From DASQJL01 sp036380835 (GTDB lineage: Bacteria; Eisenbacteria; RBG-16-71-46; SZUA-252), in contig DASVDZ010000017.1 of assembly GCA_036380835.1 (NCBI GenBank), forward strand, positions 1-64,000: a DNA stretch of 64,000 nt, in the 5' to 3' direction. Below are positions 10,284-18,654 of the stretch, piece after piece (positions within the stretch are counted from its first letter, which is position 1; every line of letters begins with the position of its first letter). The translations under genes and the position numbers were made by a program. The notes beneath the pieces were generated by a model, which saw nothing but the letters and a program-made list of their open reading frames with translations, did not search any database and was not told where the DNA came from.

Positions 10284-12497
10284 ATGAAAGACGGCCGAAT
10301 GGGGGTCGTCCTGCTCGTGGCCCTGGCGCTGATCGCGGTCATGGCGGCGCCTGCTCCGGCGGCGACGGGCGACTCGGTCTTGAAGATCACGGGGACCACG
10401 TACACGAAGTGGCTCTGGGGGACGCATCGGTACGACGGGTCGGTCTACAGCTTCACGACCGTTCCGGGCGAAGGCTTCGGCGACAACGGCCAGGGCTCGG
10501 AGCTGGAGCTATTCGTCCAGGCCCGCGTCTCGAAGCAGGTCGAAGTGAGCGGCCGGATCCACAGCCGGTTCAATCAGAACGAGTGGACGAATTTTGGCGG
10601 CTTCGGCGGCCGGAATCCGGCGCTCGAGAATCCTCCGGCGGGGGACTGCGTGGGCGGCGACTGCGGCGAGAACGACCCACGATCGAACCAGTACATCAAG
10701 CTGCGCGGCATCCGGGTCATCTTCACGCCGGGCTATTCGTGGCTCAATTCGGCGACGATCGGCGCGAATGACTTCGGCATGTTCGATCCGGTGGTGATCG
10801 GGAAGGTTCGGTACATCGACCGCGACAACGCCTCGGGGCTCCTCTTCCAGGGCTCGGCCTTGGACCGGAAGCTCTCCTGGGACGCGACGCGCATCAGCCT
10901 GCCGCGGCTCTGGGCGGGCCCCAATTTCAGCACCGGCAACTTCACCGCCGACGACGCCGCGTACGGGCTCCAGTTCAAGATGGTCCCGTCGAGCCAGGCG
11001 GAGTTCGGCGCGATCTACGAATACGTGAACGACATCGAGGTGCAGGGCCTGGACAACAACCTCGACAACGGCACCGACGTCCGACCGCGGTTCCAGAACC
11101 AGGTGGTCGGCGGCAAGTTCGCGGCCCATCCGGATCCCAAGGTGGACGTCTCGGGCGCGGTCTACTCGTCGTACGCGAAGTCGGCCTCCGACCTCGCGCC
11201 GCCGTCGTTCGGCACGAACGGCTACTCGCCCGTGGTCGCGGGGCGGCACTTCGGTCAGCTCTACAAGGGCGACCTGTCACTCAACGATCCGCTCGACGTC
11301 GGGCTCTCGTTCCAGTTCGAGGGGTTCAGCATCTCCCCGGCGTACACCTCGATGATGGCGGCGCGTCGCGAGACCGACGTGCTCTTGACCGAGGGCTATG
11401 ACGCCGCCTTCTCCTTCCCCGGCCCGGACAACGCGGCGTACGGCGTCTTCTCCGGCAATCCCACGCGGATCGGATACGGCGGATGGGACGGCACGTCGCA
11501 CCAGGTCGCGACGCTCAACGTGGACAACGAGTTCACCGACTTCGACGAGCCGCGCGCGGAGACCGCGATCGGATGGAAGGGCCTCACGATCGCGCCGCAA
11601 TTCGGCAAGGCGAACTTCGACCTTTCCGGTGAATTCACGTTCCTCGATTACAACACGAACTGGCAGGCGTGGGGCGACGACCACCGCGCGATCGACAACA
11701 CCGACTATCCGGCTACCGAGCTGGACACGGGCGTCGGCCACAACTGGCGCTCGGCGTACGCGCCGTTCCAGGACAAGACGACCAAGATCGGCGTCGTGAA
11801 CGCCAAGTACACGATCGAATCGGGCAAGGGGATCGACGTCTTCGCGAAGATGAAGATCATCAACGAGACGGACAAGCGGCTCAACGACGTGAAGTATCTT
11901 CCCTACGTGCCGGGCGACTGCCCGGGCGGCGGCGTGGATTGCAACGACGTCGCGAACAACTACTACGGATCGTTCTCGACCTCGGGCCTCTACTCGAACC
12001 CGCCGGTCATCACGGGCGCGAGCGGCAACGACGGATACCAGTGGAAGCCGTTCGACAGCATCTCCGATGACGACCGGGATCTGAAGTACCAGATGTTCAG
12101 CCTGGGCGCCGGTTACCAGCTGACCAACGACCTCTATGGATCGTTCACCGGCGAGTACTACCACGCGGATCTCCAGGATGGAAACACGGCCCTCCAGGGG
12201 TACAACCTCCACGAGATGGCGTCGGGGACGCACAAGAAGATGAAGCTGATCGGCCGGGGCAAGTACGTCATGGGCGGCGCCGAGCTGGGGCTGGAGTATC
12301 AGGCCAATTTCGGCACGTTCGAGCCCGACTTCGGGACCGGGTACGAGCCGGTGGTCGCCGACGCGGGGACCGCGGCCTCGCATCACGTGCCGGTCGGCTC
12401 GCTCGGATTCTTCGGGCGGTTCGGCGGGTGGAACAGCCTCGAGAAGCGCGTCTTCCAGGAGCAGCGGCTCAAGGCGTACATGAAGGTCCAGTTCTGA
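10284..12497 (+). CDS. Large outer-membrane porin-like beta-barrel protein
   Basis: 737 residues, with GGGAGGG about 8 nt before the ATG. The first 27 residues are a signal peptide ending near APAAT. The rest is rich in Gly, Asp, Asn, Tyr and Phe with alternating polarity, and the last residue is Phe after KAYMKVQ, the pattern recognised by the outer-membrane assembly machinery. There is no TonB box or plug-like domain. I do not recognise the family. A porin for maltodextrins, working with the flanking importer and DOMON proteins, is the best contextual guess. The beta-barrel assignment itself is firm; the substrate is inference. Confidence 0.7.
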   Translation: MKDGRMGVVLLVALALIAVMAAPAPAATGDSVLKITGTTYTKWLWGTHRYDGSVYSFTTVPGEGFGDNGQGSELELFVQARVSKQVEVSGRIHSRFNQNEWTNFGGFGGRNPALENPPAGDCVGGDCGENDPRSNQYIKLRGIRVIFTPGYSWLNSATIGANDFGMFDPVVIGKVRYIDRDNASGLLFQGSALDRKLSWDATRISLPRLWAGPNFSTGNFTADDAAYGLQFKMVPSSQAEFGAIYEYVNDIEVQGLDNNLDNGTDVRPRFQNQVVGGKFAAHPDPKVDVSGAVYSSYAKSASDLAPPSFGTNGYSPVVAGRHFGQLYKGDLSLNDPLDVGLSFQFEGFSISPAYTSMMAARRETDVLLTEGYDAAFSFPGPDNAAYGVFSGNPTRIGYGGWDGTSHQVATLNVDNEFTDFDEPRAETAIGWKGLTIAPQFGKANFDLSGEFTFLDYNTNWQAWGDDHRAIDNTDYPATELDTGVGHNWRSAYAPFQDKTTKIGVVNAKYTIESGKGIDVFAKMKIINETDKRLNDVKYLPYVPGDCPGGGVDCNDVANNYYGSFSTSGLYSNPPVITGASGNDGYQWKPFDSISDDDRDLKYQMFSLGAGYQLTNDLYGSFTGEYYHADLQDGNTALQGYNLHEMASGTHKKMKLIGRGKYVMGGAELGLEYQANFGTFEPDFGTGYEPVVADAGTAASHHVPVGSLGFFGRFGGWNSLEKRVFQEQRLKAYMKVQF

Positions 12498-12520
12498 CCT
12501 TCGCGAATCGTTCGGACCAG

Positions 12521-12546
12521 GGCCCGGCGGCTTCCGCCGCCGGGCC
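12521..12546 (+). terminator. Strong GC hairpin ending the maltodextrin operon
   Basis: A perfect 11-bp inverted repeat (GGCCCGGCGGC and GCCGCCGGGCC) with a TTCC loop starts 24 nt after the porin-like stop codon. It is followed by CCTCCGGTTTC, so the T-run is weak. It is the natural end of the upstream operon. Confidence 0.7.
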
Positions 12547-12560
12547 CCTCCGGTTTCGGG

Positions 12561-12566
12561 TAGACT
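12561..12566 (+). promoter_or_regulatory. Candidate leaderless -10 box (TAGACT)
   Basis: TAGACT lies 8 nt before the ATG at 12575, just after the terminator hairpin. There is no ribosome binding sequence between the box and the start codon and no clear -35. The spacing would start the transcript at or next to the A of the ATG. Confidence 0.5.
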
Positions 12567-12574
12567 CGGACGTC

Positions 12575-13561
12575 ATGCGCCGCGCCGCGATCGTCCCGCT
12601 GCTCGCCCTCGCTTTCACGCTGGTCGCGGGACTCTCACCGCCGCGGGCCCACGCGGCGCCCGCCGCCATCTTCACGCTCGACGACCCGCGCGGCGACGAC
12701 CACGGCGACGGCACGCTCGTCTATCCCCTTCGCGACGACCTCGCCCCGGGCGACCTCGACCTCCTGTCGCTGAGCGCCCGAGCCGAGAAGGACGGCACGA
12801 CGTTCGAGGCGACGTTCGCGAGGCCCATCCGCGTTCCCGGCCGGGAGCCGATCGACGCGGGCGGCACCGCGCTCGACCGCGTGGCGCGATTCGGCTTCTA
12901 CACGTTCAACCTCGATCTCTACGTCGACACCGACCGCGTGGCGGGGTCGGGAGCGCGCGCGATGCTTCCCGGGCGAAAGGCCGAGGTCGACTCGACGTGC
13001 GCCTGGGAGCGCGCGATCTGCGTGACGCCGCGTCCCTACGAGGCGCTCGAGGCCCTCGGCGACATGCGCTTCAAGGCCGCGAAGGATTCGCTCGAGGCGT
13101 CCGCGGCGCGCGTGGACTCCGAGGACTTGGCGGCGCTGCGGAAGAAGATCGACGCGGAGATCGATTCGACGGTCTTCTTTCCCACGCGAGTCCGGGTCGT
13201 CGGATCGAGGATCCGGTTCTTCGTGCCGAACGCGTTCCTGGGGGGACCGGCGCGCGACTCGTGGTGCTACGTGGCGGCCGTTTCGGGCGCGGACGTGGGG
13301 CGGCGCTTCGACCTCGGGTCGACCGTGCTCGGAAGCTCCGACTTCGCGCGCGGGCTCATGATCGTGCCCGTCGCGCCGGGACAATCCCACGAACGCTTCG
13401 GAGGCGGCCGAGAGAACGACGACCTGATGCCGCCGCTCGTGGACGTGCTGATCGCGCGCGACGCGCGCCAGGAGGACGCGCTCCGGGACTACGACCGCAG
13501 GGCGGGACGTCCCGTCCGGTTGCGCGGCGCCGTCCCGGCGGAGGCGGCCACGGCGCGGTAG
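12575..13561 (+). CDS. Secreted glucodextranase DOMON-like protein, second copy
   Basis: 328 residues. ATG 12575 begins a signal peptide (about 27 residues, ending PPRAHA). The mature N-terminus DDPRGDDHGDGTLVYP followed by GDLDLLSLS closely parallels the first DOMON protein at 9402-10229, so the two are paralogues. This copy is longer and has an extra charged helical stretch near residues 165-195. No catalytic domain is visible. It is separated from the porin-like gene by a terminator and has its own leaderless-type -10 box, so it may be regulated separately. It converges with the minus-strand GH13 gene, leaving only 3 nt between stop codons. Confidence 0.7.
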   Translation: MRRAAIVPLLALAFTLVAGLSPPRAHAAPAAIFTLDDPRGDDHGDGTLVYPLRDDLAPGDLDLLSLSARAEKDGTTFEATFARPIRVPGREPIDAGGTALDRVARFGFYTFNLDLYVDTDRVAGSGARAMLPGRKAEVDSTCAWERAICVTPRPYEALEALGDMRFKAAKDSLEASAARVDSEDLAALRKKIDAEIDSTVFFPTRVRVVGSRIRFFVPNAFLGGPARDSWCYVAAVSGADVGRRFDLGSTVLGSSDFARGLMIVPVAPGQSHERFGGGRENDDLMPPLVDVLIARDARQEDALRDYDRRAGRPVRLRGAVPAEAATAR

Positions 13562-13564
13562 GGG

Positions 13565-15196
13565 CTACCTTCCCGCGCCTCCCCCTTCGATCCTCCAGAC
13601 CCCCGTGGCGTGTCCCGGAATCCGCACGAGGAGGCCTTCCGCGCGAACCGACGGCGTCCCCACGCCGCGGTCCGAGAAGAGCGGGCGGAACGAGCGCCCC
13701 TCGACCGCGAACGGGCCCGCCACGACCGGCCGGTCGCTCAGGTTGTGCGCGACGAGCACCCGCGCGTCGCCCGCCGCGCGGACGTACGCGAGGACCGGCG
13801 TCGGCGCGTCCCCCGTCAGGATCTCGAGGGTTCCCCGGCGGAGCGCCCTGGCGTCGTGCCGGAGCCGGATGAGCGCGATGTAGCGACGGAGCAGCGACTC
13901 GGGCTCCCGCTCCTCCGCCGCGACGTTGTCGCGTTCCCGCCCGGGCGCGAACGCGTTCCAGGGCGCGTGCGTCGAAAAGCCACCGTTCGATCCCCCGGTC
14001 CACGCCATCGGCGTCCGTTTCGCGCGGTCGTCGTCGCCGCCGGCGTTCTCCATGCCGATCTCCTCGCCGTAGTAGACGAACGGCGCCCCGGGAAGCGTGA
14101 GGAGGATCGCGCTCGCCGCGCCGAGCTGGTCGCGGCGGTTCATGAGCTGCGTCGCGACGCGCGTCATGTCGTGGTTCGTGAGGAACGGAGCGTCGATCAC
14201 GCCCGCGGGGTAGAGGCGCGCGACGTCGCGCAGCACCCCGGCGATCCCCCGCGCGTCGCCGCTCTTCACGCCGTCCACGATCGCGGCGGCGAGCGGGAAG
14301 TCGAAGTTGCACGGCAGCTCGTCGCCCCCCGCGACCGAGTCGGTCGCGCCGAAGTAGTCGGCGATCGTCGCCGTGTCGGTCCAGTTCTCCCCGACCAGGA
14401 TCGCGTCGGGTTTCACGCGCCGGACGCTCGCCGCGAACTCGCGCAGGAAGGCGTGCGTCTCGGGGGTGTCGGACTGGCCGGCCCCCGGCCCGTCCTCGAC
14501 CAGATGGCGCGTCGCGTCGAGGCGGAACCCATCCACGCCGCGCCTGAGCCAGAGCGCCGCGACGCGCTCCATTTCGGCGCGCACCTCCCTGTCCCGGAAG
14601 TTCAGGTCGGGCATGCCGCCCCAAAAGAGGCCGTAGTAGTAGCCCCCCGCCGCCGGGTGCCACGACGAACCGGACGGATTCCACGGCTGACCCCATCCCG
14701 GATCCGTGCGGCTCCAGACGTACCAGTCGCGGTAAGGGGAGGCGGTATCGCCGGCCGCCGACCGGAACCACGGATGCTCGGCGCTCGTGTGGTTCAGGAC
14801 GAGGTCGAGGATCACGCGGATCCCGCGACGATGCGCCTCGACGAGAAGCCGGTCGAAGTCGGCCTCGCTCCCGTAGTCGGGATTCACGTGCTCGTAGTCG
14901 GTCACGTCGTAGCCGTGATAGGAGGGGGAGGGGAAGATCGGCATCAGCCAGATCGCGTCGACGCCGAGGTCGCCCTTCGTCGCGGGGTTCGCGTCGTTCA
15001 GGTAGTCGAGCCGGGAGACGATGCCGCGGAAGTCGCCGACGCCGTCTCCGTCCGTGTCCTGGAACGACCGGACGAAGATCTGATAGAAGACGGCGCCCTT
15101 CGCCCAGTCCAGGTTCCACGGCGGGGCGGGAGCGGCGGCGGAAACGGGGGCCGCCGCCAACAGTAGCGCGAACAGCATGCCGTGCCGAAAGCGCAT
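13565..15196 (-). CDS. Secreted GH13 alpha-amylase/alpha-glucosidase
   Basis: 543 residues with a short signal peptide ending near APVSAAA. The catalytic barrel starts at FYQIFVRSFQDTDGDGVGDF, where the DxDxDGxxD loop resembles the calcium site of oligo-1,6-glucosidases and some alpha-amylases. Signature regions are intact: DLVLNHTS, GVDGFRLDATRH (nucleophile Asp), ILVGENW (acid Glu) and FLTNHD (stabilising Asp). The C-terminal 90 residues look like the usual beta-sandwich domain. It probably acts on maltodextrins in the periplasm or outside. It differs clearly from the first amylase in sequence, so it is not a recent duplicate. ATG 15196 has TAGAAT 9 nt upstream and no ribosome binding site. 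Confidence 0.9.
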   Translation of the reverse strand: MRFRHGMLFALLLAAAPVSAAAPAPPWNLDWAKGAVFYQIFVRSFQDTDGDGVGDFRGIVSRLDYLNDANPATKGDLGVDAIWLMPIFPSPSYHGYDVTDYEHVNPDYGSEADFDRLLVEAHRRGIRVILDLVLNHTSAEHPWFRSAAGDTASPYRDWYVWSRTDPGWGQPWNPSGSSWHPAAGGYYYGLFWGGMPDLNFRDREVRAEMERVAALWLRRGVDGFRLDATRHLVEDGPGAGQSDTPETHAFLREFAASVRRVKPDAILVGENWTDTATIADYFGATDSVAGGDELPCNFDFPLAAAIVDGVKSGDARGIAGVLRDVARLYPAGVIDAPFLTNHDMTRVATQLMNRRDQLGAASAILLTLPGAPFVYYGEEIGMENAGGDDDRAKRTPMAWTGGSNGGFSTHAPWNAFAPGRERDNVAAEEREPESLLRRYIALIRLRHDARALRRGTLEILTGDAPTPVLAYVRAAGDARVLVAHNLSDRPVVAGPFAVEGRSFRPLFSDRGVGTPSVRAEGLLVRIPGHATGVWRIEGGGAGR

Positions 15197-15205
15197 GACG
15201 GCGGT

Positions 15206-15211
15206 ATTCTA
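15206..15211 (-). promoter_or_regulatory. Candidate leaderless -10 box (TAGAAT) for the second GH13 gene
   Basis: On the minus strand TAGAAT lies 9 nt before the ATG at 15196 with no ribosome binding sequence in between. No -35-like hexamer is seen at 16-18 nt upstream. Confidence 0.5.
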
Positions 15212-15258
15212 CTCCCGCGACCGTGATTTGGCACGGCCCCACCGCGGAGATTCCGCCC

Positions 15259-16146
15259 ATGACCGAATTCGACGCCGCGCGACGCGCCGCCCTCATGGAG
15301 GAGCTGCTCGGCATCCTGACCGGGCGCCCGGTCGAGCTCCTCCCGTTCGAGGAGGTGAAGGAGGAGCTGCACCTTCGCCGGTTCGTCGACCGGGGGATCG
15401 AGGAGGTGCCGCTCGATCGCATCGTCGGCACCGTCGGCCGCGAGCACGACTTCACGCGCGCCTTTCTCCCCCGCCGCGAATCGCTCCGCGAGCGCTGGGG
15501 GCGCATGACGGCGCTGGCCGAGGGCCCGGAGGGATTCCCCCCGGTCGAGCTCTACCGGGTCGGCGGGGTCTACTTCGTGGTCGACGGGCACCACCGGGTC
15601 TCGGTCGCGCGCCGGATGGGGCTCGATCGAATCGAGGCGCGGGTGCGGGAATTCCTGGCCCCGGTGGCGCTCGCGCCCGACGAATCGATCGAGGAGGTCG
15701 TGCTGAAGGGCGGCCTGGCCGACTTCCTCGAGGCGACCGACCTCGAGGCGGAGGATCCCGGGGCGTATCGCGCGACCGACCTGGGCGCCCACGAGCGCCT
15801 GCTCGATCACGTGAAGACGCATCGGTACTACCTCGGGATCGAGCGCGGCCGCCCCGTCGAGTGGAGGGAGGCGGTCGCGTCGTGGCGCGACGGCGTCTAC
15901 CGGCCGATGGTCGAAGCGATCCGCCGGAGCGGCATCCTGGAGGAGTTCCCCGGGCGGACCGAGACCGATCTCTACCTCTTCACCATGGACCACCTCCACT
16001 ACCTCAGGCAGCAGTACGGCGGCGGCGTCACCGCGGAGGACGCGGTGCGCGACATCCGCGCCGAGCCCGGGCCGATCCGGCGGGCCGGGAGGTGGCTCCG
16101 CGGCCGTTCGCGGCGAAAGGGACCCGGCCCGGCGCCCCCGGGGTAG
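15259..16146 (+). CDS. ParB/sulfiredoxin-like domain protein
   Basis: About 295 residues, cytoplasmic. ATG 15259 is preferred because GGAGA lies 8 nt upstream; a GTG at 15223 is possible. Residues about 40-125 resemble the ParB N-terminal fold: VPLDRIVGTVGREHDF, then PPVELYRVGGVYFVVDGHHRVSVARRMG, where the DGHHR pattern matches the nucleotide-binding GxxRxxA-type loop of that superfamily. The C-terminal half is helical and unrecognised. There is no helix-turn-helix that I can point to, and no ParA nearby, so chromosome partition is unlikely. It may be a CTP-binding regulator. It is transcribed divergently from the GH13 gene. Confidence 0.6.
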   Translation: MTEFDAARRAALMEELLGILTGRPVELLPFEEVKEELHLRRFVDRGIEEVPLDRIVGTVGREHDFTRAFLPRRESLRERWGRMTALAEGPEGFPPVELYRVGGVYFVVDGHHRVSVARRMGLDRIEARVREFLAPVALAPDESIEEVVLKGGLADFLEATDLEAEDPGAYRATDLGAHERLLDHVKTHRYYLGIERGRPVEWREAVASWRDGVYRPMVEAIRRSGILEEFPGRTETDLYLFTMDHLHYLRQQYGGGVTAEDAVRDIRAEPGPIRRAGRWLRGRSRRKGPGPAPPG

Positions 16147-16153
16147 ACCCAAA

Positions 16154-16198
16154 GTAGGCTTGTATCGCATCCGGCCGTGCGGGACGATGGAAGCCTAC
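16154..16198 (+). promoter_or_regulatory. Long-range inverted repeat in the phosphoketolase leader
   Basis: GTAGGCTT at 16154-16161 pairs perfectly with AAGCCTAC at 16191-16198 across a 29-nt loop, ending 4 nt before the AAAGGAGG ribosome binding site. A TAGACC box at 16144-16149 overlaps the previous stop codon. If it is used as a -10, the transcript would start about 16156, placing this stem at the 5' end of the mRNA. It may control stability or translation. Confidence 0.35.
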
Positions 16199-16215
16199 GG
16201 TGAAAGGAGGCCCCC

Positions 16216-18654
16216 ATGCACCGTTCGACGACGGCGCCTCCGTCACGGCCCACCCCTGTCGCGACGGGCGCCATCACGGATCTCGATCGTCTCGCGCGGT
16301 ATCGGAGAGCCGTGGACTACATCGCGGCCGCGCAGATCTACCTCAAGGCGAACCCGCTCCTCAACGAGCCGCTCCGTCCGGAGCACATCAAGGACCGGCT
16401 GCTCGGCCACTGGGGAACGGCGCCCGGCATCAATCTGATCTACGCCCACCTGAACCGGCTCATCCTCGAGACCGGCGCCAGCGTGCTCCTGGTCACCGGA
16501 CCGGGTCACGGCGCCGCCGCCAACATGGCGAACCTCTGGCTCGAGGGGACGATCACCGAGTACTACCCCGACGTCACCCGCGACGCCGCGGGGCTCGCGG
16601 AGCTGACGCGCCGCTTCTCCTGGCCGTACGGGTTCCCGAGCCACCTGAATCCGGGGATTCCCGGCGTGATCCACGAGGGGGGCGAGCTGGGCTACGCGCT
16701 CTCCACCGCGTTCGGCGCCGCGCTCGACAATCCCGGCCTGATCGTCGCCTGTCTGGTCGGCGACGGCGAGTGGGAGACCGGCCCGACCGCGAATTCGTGG
16801 CATGGGACCAAGTTCCTGAATCCGGCTACCGACGGCGCCGTGCTCCCGATCCTCCTCCTCAATGGATTCAAGATCGCGAATCCGAGCATTCCCGGCACGA
16901 TGAGCGAAGAGGAGCTGCGCGCCTACTTCGAGGGGTGCGGCTACGGACCGGTCTTCGTGGACGACGGCCCCGACGTGGACGCCGACCTCGGGGACGCGAT
17001 CACGCGCGTTCACGGCGAGATTCGCGCGATCCAGCGCCAAGCCCTCGACGGGAAGCCTCCCGCGCGGCCGCGCTGGCCGCTCCTCGTCCTTCGCACGCCG
17101 AAGGGGCGCGGCTGTCCGAAGGAGATCGACGGGCACGAGGTGGAAGGGACGTTCCGCGCCCACCAGGTCCCGATCTCCGACCCGAAAACGAGCCCCGAGC
17201 ACCGCGCGCTCCTCGAGCGTTGGCTCCGGTCCTACCGTCCGGAGGAGCTCTTCGACGCCGAGGGGAGGCCGATGCCCGATCTCCTCGAGGCGTGCCCACC
17301 GCGCGAGCGGCGGATGGCGATGAACCCCGCCGGATTCGGCGGCGACCGCCGCCAGCCGCTCGATCTGCCTCCGATCGAGGAGTTCGCGGTCACGGTCACC
17401 CCGGAGCGCCGTGGTGAACCGGCGGTCAGTAACATGAAGGCGCTGGGCGGCTACCTCTCCGAGGTCATCCGCCGGAACGCCGCCGCGCGGAACTTCCGGA
17501 TCGTCTGCCCCGACGAGCTCGAGTCGAACCGCCTCGGCGCCGTCCTCGACGTGACGCGGCGCCAGTACGCGTGGCCCCTCCCCCACGGCACCGAGAAGAC
17601 GGCGCGCGACGGCCGCGTGCTCGAGATGCTCTCGGAGCACATGTGCCAGGGATGGCTCGAGGGCTACCTGCTCACGGGGCGGCACGGCCTCTTCCCCTGC
17701 TACGAGGCGTTCGTGCCGATCGTGGACGGGATGATGAACCAGTACGCCAAGTTCCTGAAGGCGTCCCTCGAGGTGCCGTGGCGAAAGCCGGTCTCGTCGC
17801 TCAACTACCTCCTCACGTCGGAGTCGTGGCGGCAGGACCACAACGGCTTCTCGCACCAGGGGCCGGGCTTCATCAACAACCTGCTGACCAAGAAGGGCGA
17901 GACCTACCACATCTACCTGCCTCCGGACTGCAACACGCTCCTCGTCACGATGGACGAGTGCCTTCGCTCGACCGACCACATCAACATCGTCGTCTCGGGA
18001 AAACAGCCGATGCAACAGTGGCTGTCGCTCGAGGAGGCCCGGGAAGAGGTGCGCGTCGGGGCCAGCATCTGGCGGTGGGCCAGCGTCGAGGATGGCGAGG
18101 ACCCGCAGGTCGTCCTCGCGGCGACGGGCGACAACCTGACGCTGGAGATCCTGGGCGCGGCGCAGCTCCTCCGCCAGGACGCGCCCGAGTGGCGGATCCG
18201 CGTCGTGAACGTGATGGACCTGGTCACGCTCGGCATTCCGCAGAAGTATCCGCACGGGCTGGACGAGGGGCGATTCCAGCGCCTCTTCCCACTCGACGCG
18301 CCGGTGATCTACAACTTCCATGGTTACACGGCCGCGATCAAGCAGCTCTGCTGGGAGCGGCCGCGGAACGAACGATTCGACATCAACGGATACCGCGAAG
18401 AGGGGTCGACGACGACCCCCTTCGACATGCACATCCGAAACCGGACGAGCCGCTACCACGTCGTGATCCAGACGGCGCAGAAGCTCGCGGCGAAGGAGCC
18501 TCGCGTGGCCGCGAAGGCGGAGCGGCTGATCCGGCACTACGAGCGCCTCATCGTGCGACACCGGACGTTCATCGAGCGGGAGGGAGTCGACCCGCCCGAG
18601 ATCTCCGCGTGGCGGTGGCCCAACGGGGCGGCGGCGCGGAGGAACGACCCATGA
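16216..18654 (+). CDS. xfp: Phosphoketolase (xylulose-5-P / fructose-6-P)
   Basis: 812 residues, the usual length, with a strong AAAGGAGG 5 nt before the ATG. The thiamine-diphosphate enzyme splits xylulose-5-phosphate or fructose-6-phosphate with phosphate to give acetyl-phosphate plus a triose or tetrose phosphate. Family signatures are present: YAHLNRLI, VTGPGHGAAANMANLWLEGT, HEGGELGYALSTAFGAALD, GDGEWETGP and, in the second half, SWRQDHNGFSHQGPG. It overlaps acetate kinase by 4 nt, which completes a path from sugar phosphates to acetate and ATP without carbon loss as CO2. Which substrate is preferred cannot be read from the sequence. Confidence 0.96.
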   Translation: MHRSTTAPPSRPTPVATGAITDLDRLARYRRAVDYIAAAQIYLKANPLLNEPLRPEHIKDRLLGHWGTAPGINLIYAHLNRLILETGASVLLVTGPGHGAAANMANLWLEGTITEYYPDVTRDAAGLAELTRRFSWPYGFPSHLNPGIPGVIHEGGELGYALSTAFGAALDNPGLIVACLVGDGEWETGPTANSWHGTKFLNPATDGAVLPILLLNGFKIANPSIPGTMSEEELRAYFEGCGYGPVFVDDGPDVDADLGDAITRVHGEIRAIQRQALDGKPPARPRWPLLVLRTPKGRGCPKEIDGHEVEGTFRAHQVPISDPKTSPEHRALLERWLRSYRPEELFDAEGRPMPDLLEACPPRERRMAMNPAGFGGDRRQPLDLPPIEEFAVTVTPERRGEPAVSNMKALGGYLSEVIRRNAAARNFRIVCPDELESNRLGAVLDVTRRQYAWPLPHGTEKTARDGRVLEMLSEHMCQGWLEGYLLTGRHGLFPCYEAFVPIVDGMMNQYAKFLKASLEVPWRKPVSSLNYLLTSESWRQDHNGFSHQGPGFINNLLTKKGETYHIYLPPDCNTLLVTMDECLRSTDHINIVVSGKQPMQQWLSLEEAREEVRVGASIWRWASVEDGEDPQVVLAATGDNLTLEILGAAQLLRQDAPEWRIRVVNVMDLVTLGIPQKYPHGLDEGRFQRLFPLDAPVIYNFHGYTAAIKQLCWERPRNERFDINGYREEGSTTTPFDMHIRNRTSRYHVVIQTAQKLAAKEPRVAAKAERLIRHYERLIVRHRTFIEREGVDPPEISAWRWPNGAAARRNDP

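Noticed and set aside
15230..15248. Possible sigma54 site TTTGGCACGG in the GH13/ParB-like divergent gap
   Set aside because: The GG is not followed by GC after 10 nt, so the essential spacing fails.
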